Shown piece by piece: positions 1 to 5,379 of a stretch of DNA of 5,739 bases (position 1 is its first letter; each line of letters starts with the position of its first letter). Under the pieces are notes generated by a model. It was not told where the DNA came from. It made no database searches and saw only the letters and a program-made list of their open reading frames with translations. Made by a program: the position numbers and the translations under genes. Source of the DNA: Thermococcus sp. (lineage in GTDB: Archaea; Methanobacteriota_B; Thermococci; Thermococcales; Thermococcaceae). The DNA is taken from NCBI GenBank assembly GCA_027062125.1, contig JAMOTW010000127.1:1-5739 (forward strand). Direction: 5' to 3'.

Positions 1-976
1 GCACGTGCCTGATTATCTGGAGGTAGCTGGCACCGTCAACCAGGGCTGCTTCGTCGAAGTCGGGGCTTATCGAGTCTATGTAACCCTTGAGGAGCCAGGT
101 GTTGAAGGGAACGCTCCCTGCCGCGTAGATGAATGACAGCACCGGCAGCTTGTCGTAGAGGCCGAGCTTGACGACCATACCGTAGAGCGCTATCAAGCCC
201 GCTATTCCGAGACCCCCTGATACCTGCGTGAACATCAGGTAGAAGTACAGCACGTGCTCCCTTCCGAAGAACTTCATGCGCGAGAACGCGTAGGCCGCTG
301 GAACCACGAAGAGGAGCGTCAGGAGCACCGTCAGGCTCGCTATGAAGAGGCTGTTTCTCAGGTAGTGGAAGAACTTTGAGTTGACGAACCTGCCGATGTG
401 GGTGAAGTGCACCGTCCCGGCGTTTCTGATCACAACGTACCTCTCCATGGGGCCGGAGACCTTAACGCCCTCGAGGTTGCCCGCGGTCAGTGTGACGTTC
501 CTCAGTATCGCGAACCCTATGATCCCGTCGTCGTTCACCCTCGTCAGTGTGAACGTCCCCTCGAGTTCTCCGTCGAGCCGTCCCTGGGCGTTCTCCTGGC
601 TCTGTACGTCGAAGACTAAGCCCTTCACAGGCACCTCAAAGGTTATGCCCGTGAACGGTCCGTACTTGACCTCCCCCTTGACAGTCCCCTCGATGACGTA
701 GAGCTTGCCCCCCTCCATGTGGGTGCTTCCCTCTATCCTTCCGACAAAGTCCTCGGTGAGCTTGCTCCCTGAGAAGCCAAAGAGCACTTCCCTGTAGGAG
801 TCGAGGCTGACGTTCCTGGGTATAAGGTGGAACTCCGTCGTCGCGAGGCTCGATCCCGGGGTTATCGAGACGGTGAAGATGTAGTAGACCGGGAAGAGGA
901 TGATGAACATGACCAGTATCGCCACGAGGGTAAGGGCGAAGCTCTTGATGACCTCGCCCTTTCTCATTCCCATCAT
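1..976 (-). CDS. malG: Maltodextrin ABC transporter permease MalG, 3' end cut off by the window
   Basis: This is one of the two membrane-spanning subunits of a maltodextrin importer, pairing with MalF and expected to couple to a MalK-type ATPase. The 325 visible residues show a first membrane segment at about 12-37, then a long hydrophilic stretch, then membrane segments at about 205-231, 242-266 and 277-296. The permease EAA loop begins at 309 (EAALVDGASY) just before the window edge, so the end of that loop, the last two membrane segments and the stop lie outside. The start at 976 overlaps the malF stop as ATGA and has a Shine-Dalgarno GGAGGGTG seven bases upstream; in-frame ATGs at 973 and 967 are alternatives, the last too far from the Shine-Dalgarno. 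The oddity is about 130 extra residues (roughly 68-198) between the usual N-terminal SYREVL element and the FFHYLRNSL segment. Bacterial MalG lacks this. Family assignment is firm; the role of the insert is unknown. Confidence 0.95.
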   Translation of the reverse strand, partial: MMGMRKGEVIKSFALTLVAILVMFIILFPVYYIFTVSITPGSSLATTEFHLIPRNVSLDSYREVLFGFSGSKLTEDFVGRIEGSTHMEGGKLYVIEGTVKGEVKYGPFTGITFEVPVKGLVFDVQSQENAQGRLDGELEGTFTLTRVNDDGIIGFAILRNVTLTAGNLEGVKVSGPMERYVVIRNAGTVHFTHIGRFVNSKFFHYLRNSLFIASLTVLLTLLFVVPAAYAFSRMKFFGREHVLYFYLMFTQVSGGLGIAGLIALYGMVVKLGLYDKLPVLSFIYAAGSVPFNTWLLKGYIDSISPDFDEAALVDGASYLQIIRHV

Positions 977-1878
977 CCCTTAGCACCCTCCTGGAGCTTT
1001 GTTATCCTGACGTTGACGTACATGTAAACCGCGAGTATCAGCGTGGCGATTATCATAACCGCCGAGGCCCTTCCGTAGTGTGGGCTGGCCCCGAATGCCT
1101 TCCTGAATCCGTAGAGCAGCAGGAACTTGGTCTCGAAGAGGCCCGCGTTGTAGATGTAGGGCACCATGAAGTACTGGAAGCTTGCCGCGCTGGTGAGTAT
1201 CGTCGCGAAGGCTATCGGTTTGCCGACTATCGGAAGGACAACGTGCCTTATCCTCTGCCAGTAGTTGGCCCCATCTATTATCGCCGCCTCGACGAGGGTA
1301 TCTGGAACGGACTGGAGCGCCGCCGTTATGACGGTTATCATGAAGGGATAGGCCAGCCACACCTCGATTATGTTGAGCGCCAGAAACGCCCAGAGGGGGT
1401 CGTTTATCCAGTTCGGAAGGGTTTCTACCCCCAGCGATTTGAGCATCTGGTTTATCGGCCCGAAGATGGGGTCGAACATGAACTTCCAAACGGTGACCGA
1501 GAAGAGGAGCGGCAGCGCCCAGGGGATTATGAGGAGCGAGCGGTAAACCATCTTCCCCTTGACGTACTTGCTGTTGTAGAGCAGGCTCAGGAATATTCCA
1601 GCGAGGACCTTCAGGGTGACGCTGGTGGCGACGAATATCCACGTCCACTTAAAGGCATCCCTGAAACCATCGTCCCCCAATATCCAGCGGAAGTTCTCCA
1701 GTCCAACGAACCTGAGCGGTCCGGCCGCGCTCTTCGGGTTGTACACCGGGAAGTTCCCGAGCTGGGCATTGGTGAAGGCCAGGTAGGTGGAGTAGACTAT
1801 CGGCCACAGGTTGAAGAACAGGAACGCGGCCATTCCTGGCAGGATAAGGAGCAGGGCGATGGTCGTCGTTTTCTTCAT
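973..1878 (-). CDS. malF: Maltodextrin ABC transporter permease MalF
   Basis: This 301-residue protein is the partner permease subunit of MalG in the cytoplasmic membrane. Six hydrophobic segments can be read at about 8-32, 77-101, 111-135, 161-187, 217-240 and 271-292. The EAA loop, which contacts the ATPase, is clear at 197-216 (EAAIIDGANYWQRIRHVVLP). The LRFVGLENF element at 55-63 is typical of sugar permeases of this type. The protein is short compared with E. coli MalF and lacks the large periplasmic P2 loop that grips the binding protein there. The ATG at 1878 is preceded by Shine-Dalgarno GGAGGGA (1892-1886) with seven bases of spacing. It lies 41 bp after malE and overlaps malG by four bases, so the three are almost surely one transcript. 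Confidence 0.96.
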   Translation of the reverse strand: MKKTTTIALLLILPGMAAFLFFNLWPIVYSTYLAFTNAQLGNFPVYNPKSAAGPLRFVGLENFRWILGDDGFRDAFKWTWIFVATSVTLKVLAGIFLSLLYNSKYVKGKMVYRSLLIIPWALPLLFSVTVWKFMFDPIFGPINQMLKSLGVETLPNWINDPLWAFLALNIIEVWLAYPFMITVITAALQSVPDTLVEAAIIDGANYWQRIRHVVLPIVGKPIAFATILTSAASFQYFMVPYIYNAGLFETKFLLLYGFRKAFGASPHYGRASAVMIIATLILAVYMYVNVRITKLQEGAKG

Positions 1879-1892
1879 GGCAGAATCCCTCC

Positions 1893-1919
1893 AAAAATAT
1901 ATGAGAAAAGGAAAAGGTT
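1893..1919 (-). terminator. T-rich intercistronic tract between malE and malF, possible partial terminator
   Basis: Read on the coding strand, the stretch right after the malE stop is pyrimidine-rich (CCTTTTCCTTTTCTC) and is followed by ATATATTTTT, just before the malF Shine-Dalgarno. Archaeal RNA polymerase can terminate at T-runs without a hairpin, so this could release part of the transcripts and leave more malE than malFG message. The composition is seen directly; the function is inference, and the tract may simply be a spacer. Confidence 0.35.
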
Positions 1920-3248
1920 TCAGCCGTTCATGTTGTCGAGTATCTGCTGCTGGTACTTCTTGAGTATGCCCTCGAAGTCCGCGTTGGATGGGTCGTCGCT
2001 TGACAGTATCTCGTTGATGGCCCCGTCAACGCCGCCCCAAACGGCGCCCATCTTCGGGCTCTTCGGCATGAGGTAGGCGTGCTGGACGGCCTGTCCGAAG
2101 CCGTAGATGACCGGGTCGTTCTTGATCTCGGGGTCGTCGAGGACCGGCTTGAGAACCGGGATGTAGCCGAGCTGGAGTGAGAGCTCCTTGATGACCTCGG
2201 GGCTGGTGGTGAACCACTTGACGAACTTCCACGCTGCTTCCTTGTTCTTTATGCCGGCGGCGAAGTAGATGTCCTTGACACCACCGTAGGGCCTTGGCCA
2301 GTACTCCTTGCCGTCCTTGGTGATCGGCGGGAGCGGGGCGACGCCGAAGTCTATTCCGGCCTTCTTAACGTCGCTGATGCTCCAGGGGCCGTTGACCATC
2401 ATTGGAGCGCGGCCCTCGAGGAAGATGCTCTGCTGGGTGTTGTAGTCGGCCGTTGGGGCCATGTAGGGCCAGATGTTCTGGAAGAAGAACTCGAAGCCCT
2501 CTATTGTCTCCGGCTGGTCGAGGCCCGGCATCTCGGTGGCGTCGTCGAAGTAGTAGCCACCGAAGGCCTGGGCTATGCCGGAGACGAAGTAGGAGTTTAT
2601 CGGGTAGGCTATCCCGTACTTCTCGTTGTCCGGGTCGTAGTACTGCTCCATTATGGCCTTCATCTCATCAAAGGTCTTTGGAGCTTCGCTGACCATCTTC
2701 TTGTTGTAGATGATCGCGACGGTCTCGGCCGCGAAGGGCATCGCGTAGTAGTGCCCCTTGTACTGCATCGCATCGACGGCCATCGGGGCGAAGTCGTTGA
2801 GGATGTCATCGGTAACGTAATCGTCAATCGGCTCGAGCATTCCAGCGTCGGCAAACTTTCCAATCCAGTCGTGGGCCCATATGAACAGGTCCGGGCCCTG
2901 GCCGGTCGGGATGGCGGCCTTGAGGGCGCTCTCGAGGTCGGGCTTCTGCTCGAAGGTTATGGTGACGCCCGGGCACATGGCCATGTACTCCTCGGCGAGG
3001 CTCTGGAAGACCTCGAGCTCGTTCGGCTGCATGGCGTGCCAAATCACCACTTCGCCGCTTCCACAGTCGGTCTCTGGGGGAGTGGTTGTGGTCTCCGTCG
3101 GGCTCGGGGAGCTCGTTGTGGTCGAGCTTGGGGAGCTGGTGGTTGAGCTCGGAGAGGTGCTGGTCCCTCCGCCGCTTATACAGCCGCTGGCCACGACGCT
3201 AAGAACCAAAACCCCCACCAGAAGTAGGGCAAACAATCCTTTCTTCAT
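1920..3248 (-). CDS. malE: Maltodextrin-binding lipoprotein (MalE/MdxE), solute-binding subunit
   Basis: This 442-residue extracytoplasmic protein captures maltodextrins and delivers them to MalF-MalG. The N-terminus is a lipoprotein-type signal: MKK, a hydrophobic core, then VVASGC with the candidate lipid-bearing cysteine at 23. A Ser/Thr/Pro-rich stalk follows (about 26-60). The binding domain starts near 65 with EVVIWHAMQPNELEVF. Other family stretches are GPDLFIWAHDWIGKFADAG (118-136), YYAMPFAAETVAIIYNKKM (167-185) and EGRAPMMVNGPWSI (278-291). The sequence closely resembles what I remember of the Pyrococcus furiosus maltodextrin-binding protein, rather than the trehalose/maltose-binding paralogue. 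The ATG at 3248 has Shine-Dalgarno GGTGAT (3260-3255) six bases upstream. It is the first gene of the malEFG unit and has its own TGM-bearing promoter. Two cysteines, 62 and 92, remain in the mature domain. Confidence 0.97.
   Translation of the reverse strand: MKKGLFALLLVGVLVLSVVASGCISGGGTSTSPSSTTSSPSSTTTSSPSPTETTTTPPETDCGSGEVVIWHAMQPNELEVFQSLAEEYMAMCPGVTITFEQKPDLESALKAAIPTGQGPDLFIWAHDWIGKFADAGMLEPIDDYVTDDILNDFAPMAVDAMQYKGHYYAMPFAAETVAIIYNKKMVSEAPKTFDEMKAIMEQYYDPDNEKYGIAYPINSYFVSGIAQAFGGYYFDDATEMPGLDQPETIEGFEFFFQNIWPYMAPTADYNTQQSIFLEGRAPMMVNGPWSISDVKKAGIDFGVAPLPPITKDGKEYWPRPYGGVKDIYFAAGIKNKEAAWKFVKWFTTSPEVIKELSLQLGYIPVLKPVLDDPEIKNDPVIYGFGQAVQHAYLMPKSPKMGAVWGGVDGAINEILSSDDPSNADFEGILKKYQQQILDNMNG
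3097..3162 (-). repeat. Three imperfect in-tandem units encoding the Ser/Thr/Pro stalk of MalE
   Basis: Units at 3097-3120 (24 bp), 3121-3141 (21 bp) and 3142-3162 (21 bp) are similar to one another, and the lengths are multiples of three, so the reading frame is kept. They encode heptad-like peptides of the form SSPSSTT in the tether between the lipid anchor and the binding domain. Stalks of this composition are usual in archaeal binding proteins and are often glycosylated. Changes in repeat number would alter tether length without a frameshift. Confidence 0.7.
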
Positions 3249-3282
3249 ACCTTTATCACCCGCCTTGATTTGGGTGGTATAG

Positions 3283-3299
3283 TATCATCGTCGGTGATA
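3283..3299. promoter_or_regulatory. TGM operator (Tgr/TrmBL1 site) in the malE promoter
   Basis: The plus strand reads TATCAT-CGTCG-GTGATA, matching the Thermococcales glycolytic motif TATCAC-N5-GTGATA at 11 of 12 half-site positions. On the malE strand it directly follows, and slightly overlaps, the TATA element and lies upstream of the predicted transcription start near 3276. For this regulator, a TGM downstream of the TATA box is known to give repression in the absence of inducing sugar, while one upstream gives activation. Repression of malEFG is therefore the expected effect. The cognate regulator is encoded at the right end of this window. Confidence 0.88.
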
Positions 3300-3312
3300 T
3301 ATATATCTTGCG
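3298..3312 (-). promoter_or_regulatory. BRE/TATA promoter of malE
   Basis: On the minus strand CGCAAG (3312-3307, BRE-like) runs into ATATATATA (3306-3298), a strong archaeal TATA element. With the usual distance of about 25 bases, transcription should start near 3276, giving a leader of roughly 28 nt that includes the Shine-Dalgarno GGTGAT. The exact start is an estimate. Confidence 0.75.
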
Positions 3313-3315
3313 CTT

Positions 3316-3327
3316 CCATGTGCATGG
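3316..3327. repeat. Short inverted repeat CCATG-TG-CATGG upstream of the malE BRE
   Basis: Two 5-bp arms separated by 2 bp sit three bases upstream of the malE BRE-like element. That is where an archaeal activator would bind, but the repeat is short and could be chance. It does not resemble a TGM or the known trehalose/maltose TrmB operator. Confidence 0.35.
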
Positions 3328-3374
3328 TTGTGGTGCGTGTGCAGCACTAACCCCTGATGGATAAGAATAATCCT

Positions 3375-3386
3375 CCAGAATTCTGG
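3375..3386. repeat. Perfect 12-bp palindrome CCAGAATTCTGG between the amylase and malE
   Basis: The palindrome begins 26 bases past the amylase stop on the coding strand. It sits inside a wider pair of arms, CCTCC (3372-3376) and GGAGG (3394-3398), which share two bases with it and so would be an alternative fold. On the minus strand it is followed by a T-rich stretch (ATTATTCTTAT, ending near 3361), so part of an amylase terminator or a hidden operator are both conceivable. No assignment is made. Confidence 0.4.
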
Positions 3387-3411
3387 GTAGTACGGAGGCA
3401 TCAATTCAATT

Positions 3412-5307
3412 TCACGCTTGTAATTCTGTCACACTGAACCTGCACCCATCCGGGTTCTCCGGATACACTATGGAAACCCCCACCCTCTCATCCCCGAGAA
3501 CCCTCTCGTAGACTATCTCATTCCCCTCGAACCTCACCGGCACGAAGGCACCGAGCTGGAGGGCCCTGCTTTTCCTCCTCAGGGCGATGAGCCTCCGGGT
3601 GGTCTCCAGGATATTGTCGTTCCATTTTCTCGAATCCCAGACCATCGGCGTTCTCCCGACACTGAGCCCAGACCCCCTCTGCCCCCTGAGCCCGATCTCG
3701 TCGCCGTAGAATATGGAGGGAATCCCCTTGTAGGTCATCAGAAAAGCCAGGGCGCAGAGGTACTTCCTCTCGCCCCCCACGAGGTTGATGAAGCGCTCCG
3801 TGTCGTGGTTGTCGAGGAAGTTGTACATCGCGTACTCTGCCGGCCCGAGCCTGGCACTCAGGAGCTCCAGCCCGTTGAGAAACTCCCCGGCGTCGATTTC
3901 CCCCTCCACGAAGAACCTCAGGAGCAGTTCGTAGAGGGGGTAGTTCATTGTCCCGTGGAAGACGTCGAAGACCCAGAGGCGGGCGTCGTCCATCACCTCG
4001 CCGACGAAGTAGGCCTCCCCCGGCATCCTCCTCCTAACCTCGCGCCAGAAACCCGGCGGGACGCCGTGGGCAACGTCGAGGCGCCAGCCGTCAGCCCCCT
4101 CCTCGAGCCAGTGCCTCATAACCTCGGCCACAAACTCTCTCACCGCCGGATTATCGTGGTTGAGCCTCGGCATCAGCCAGACTGAGTAAAAGCTCTCGTA
4201 GTTCCAGCCCATCTTCTTCAGCTTCATGTACTTCTCCGCCCAGGGCTCGTCCGATTTGAGGGTCTCCATAAACTCCCCTGAAACCACCGGAAAGCCCGTT
4301 ATCCTGTAGAAGTCCCTGTACCCGCTCTTCTCGCCCCTTCGGATGACGTCCTGGAACCACGGGTGGAAGAAGCTCGTGTGGTGGAAGACCCCATCGAGGA
4401 CGAGTCTCATGTCCCTTCTTTTCATTCCCTCCACCAGCTCCCTGAAGACCCCGTACCCTCCGAGTTTCCTGTCGACGGTGAGGTAGTCGGTGACGTCGTA
4501 GCGGTGGTATGTCATCGACTCGAAGATTGGGGTGAGGTAGATGGCGTTGGCTCCGAGGCCGGCTATGTGGTCGAGCCTCCTGAGTATCCCAGCCAGGTCT
4601 CCCCCGTGGAACTGCTCTCCCCTCGTGAGGCCCCTCGGAGTTCCGGGCAGGCCCCTGTCGAACCTGTCCGGCATTATCTGGTAGAAGACGCTCTCGAACA
4701 CCCATTCCGGGGCGTTGAGCCTGTACGGAACCGCCCTGAACGGGCCGAGCTCCACTGTCTCCCCTCTATGGGTCAGAATCTCGAAGGAGTACTCGACCTC
4801 CCCCTTTCCCGGCAGAATGGCTTCAAAGTACTCGAAGAGCTCGTCCACGGCCTTCCTCCGCATTTCGATTCCTTTCCCATTGGTTCTCAATGTGGCCTCC
4901 TCAACCAGACCCCTCCTTCCCCTGAGGAGGAAGTGCGTCCTCCCGGCGACCGTGTAGAGATGAACCGCGCTCGGGGCGTGGAAGAGCCCGTCCCCCGCGT
5001 CAATGACAGCGACGCTGACCTCCCTCTCGAACCGGTACGATAGTCTCCTGTAGGTCTCCCTTCGGGGGTTCTCCTCGTCCCTTTCAAACTCCCCCTCGAT
5101 CGAGAACCCGTAGTGCCAGACCCCCTCCGGGAGCATGATCCTTATCGTCCAGCGGTCTTCCAGCGGTTCCATCCTGAAGGAGCCCTCGTTGAAGGCGTTG
5201 AAGCTCCCCATGAGGTAGGCCCATTTCCCCCTCAGCGGCGTCGAAAACTCGACGAGGGCCACCCTCCCGAAGCGCCAGTCCGGTTCGAACCCGAAAGTTT
5301 TATACAC
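3412..5307 (-). CDS. Cytoplasmic neopullulanase/cyclomaltodextrinase-type alpha-amylase (GH13)
   Basis: This 631-residue enzyme should hydrolyse alpha-1,4 (and probably some alpha-1,6) bonds in maltodextrins, cyclodextrins and pullulan. An N-terminal beta-sandwich, carbohydrate-binding-like module (about 15-100, YLMGSFNAFNEGSFRM) precedes a second N domain and then the catalytic barrel from about 203. All conserved GH13 regions are present: DGVFHH (305-310); MPRLN (379-383), the MPKLN-type region V typical of the neopullulanase subgroup; GWRLDVAHG with nucleophile D411; GEVMD with acid/base E437; and FLDNHDTE with D502. No signal peptide is seen, so it should act on sugars imported by MalEFG. 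The open frame runs upstream to 5697, but only antisense to tgr. I chose the GTG at 5307 because VYKTFGF matches the start of relatives and GGTG lies six bases upstream. Another GTG three codons earlier is possible. It resembles P. furiosus PF1939 and T. kodakarensis TK1770 as I remember them. Confidence 0.94.
   Translation of the reverse strand: MYKTFGFEPDWRFGRVALVEFSTPLRGKWAYLMGSFNAFNEGSFRMEPLEDRWTIRIMLPEGVWHYGFSIEGEFERDEENPRRETYRRLSYRFEREVSVAVIDAGDGLFHAPSAVHLYTVAGRTHFLLRGRRGLVEEATLRTNGKGIEMRRKAVDELFEYFEAILPGKGEVEYSFEILTHRGETVELGPFRAVPYRLNAPEWVFESVFYQIMPDRFDRGLPGTPRGLTRGEQFHGGDLAGILRRLDHIAGLGANAIYLTPIFESMTYHRYDVTDYLTVDRKLGGYGVFRELVEGMKRRDMRLVLDGVFHHTSFFHPWFQDVIRRGEKSGYRDFYRITGFPVVSGEFMETLKSDEPWAEKYMKLKKMGWNYESFYSVWLMPRLNHDNPAVREFVAEVMRHWLEEGADGWRLDVAHGVPPGFWREVRRRMPGEAYFVGEVMDDARLWVFDVFHGTMNYPLYELLLRFFVEGEIDAGEFLNGLELLSARLGPAEYAMYNFLDNHDTERFINLVGGERKYLCALAFLMTYKGIPSIFYGDEIGLRGQRGSGLSVGRTPMVWDSRKWNDNILETTRRLIALRRKSRALQLGAFVPVRFEGNEIVYERVLGDERVGVSIVYPENPDGCRFSVTELQA
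5291..5305 (+). promoter_or_regulatory. Candidate BRE/TATA promoter of tgr, inside the amylase start region
   Basis: CGAAAG (5292-5297) fits an archaeal BRE and is followed by TTTTATAC (5298-5305), a good TATA element. Transcription should start near 5327, giving a leader of about 50 nt. The TATA element coincides with the first three codons of the divergent amylase (GTG TAT AAA), so codon and promoter constraints overlap here. Confidence 0.6.
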
Positions 5308-5321
5308 TTTCCCCACCCAAG

Positions 5322-5338
5322 TATCACTACTGATGAGT
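5322..5338. promoter_or_regulatory. Degenerate TGM-like site in the amylase/tgr divergent region
   Basis: The plus strand reads TATCAC-TACTG-ATGAGT. The left half-site is perfect and the right one matches three of six positions of GTGATA, giving 9 of 12 overall. It overlaps the predicted start sites of both divergent promoters and lies downstream of both TATA boxes, the position expected for repression. This would allow Tgr to control the amylase and itself, but the weak right arm makes this tentative. Confidence 0.5.
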
Positions 5339-5356
5339 AAACTCCCGCAAGTGAAA

Positions 5357-5365
5357 CTTAAAAAG
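5357..5365 (-). promoter_or_regulatory. Candidate TATA element of the amylase gene
   Basis: The minus strand reads CTTTTTAAG (5365-5357), placing a transcription start near 5336 and a leader of about 28 nt before the GTG at 5307. The upstream bases (CCTCCAA) are a poor BRE, partly because they are the complement of the tgr Shine-Dalgarno. On the plus strand the same A-rich stretch is too close to the tgr start to serve as its TATA box. Confidence 0.42.
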
Positions 5366-5379
5366 TTGGAGGTCTCGGT

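Noticed and set aside
380..775. Frameshift or fusion as an explanation of the extra length of MalG
   Set aside because: The frame translates without a break from the first membrane segment through the insert into the later membrane segments and EAA loop, with similar codon use throughout.
636..986. Minus-strand open frame of 116 codons in the malG region
   Set aside because: It is out of frame with malG. The malG frame read from 976 stays open for 325 codons to the window edge and shows membrane segments and the EAA loop.
1078..2076. Long open frame on the plus strand (332 codons)
   Set aside because: It runs antisense to malF and the malE end, its product has no recognisable features and is rich in charged residues typical of antisense GC-rich frames, and both underlying minus-strand genes are certain.
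3359..3373. GGAT-N7-ATCC as a terminator stem downstream of the amylase
   Set aside because: The arms are only 4 bp with an A/T loop, too weak to call. The adjacent T-rich composition is noted with the palindrome instead.
4363..5043. Plus-strand open frame of 226 codons over the amylase
   Set aside because: The amylase frame carries all catalytic motifs and this opposite frame has no recognisable domain or Shine-Dalgarno, so it is a shadow.
5357..5365. CTTAAAAAG as a plus-strand TATA box for tgr
   Set aside because: Transcription would start after the tgr ATG, which has a perfect Shine-Dalgarno that must be in the transcript. The stretch suits the minus-strand amylase better.
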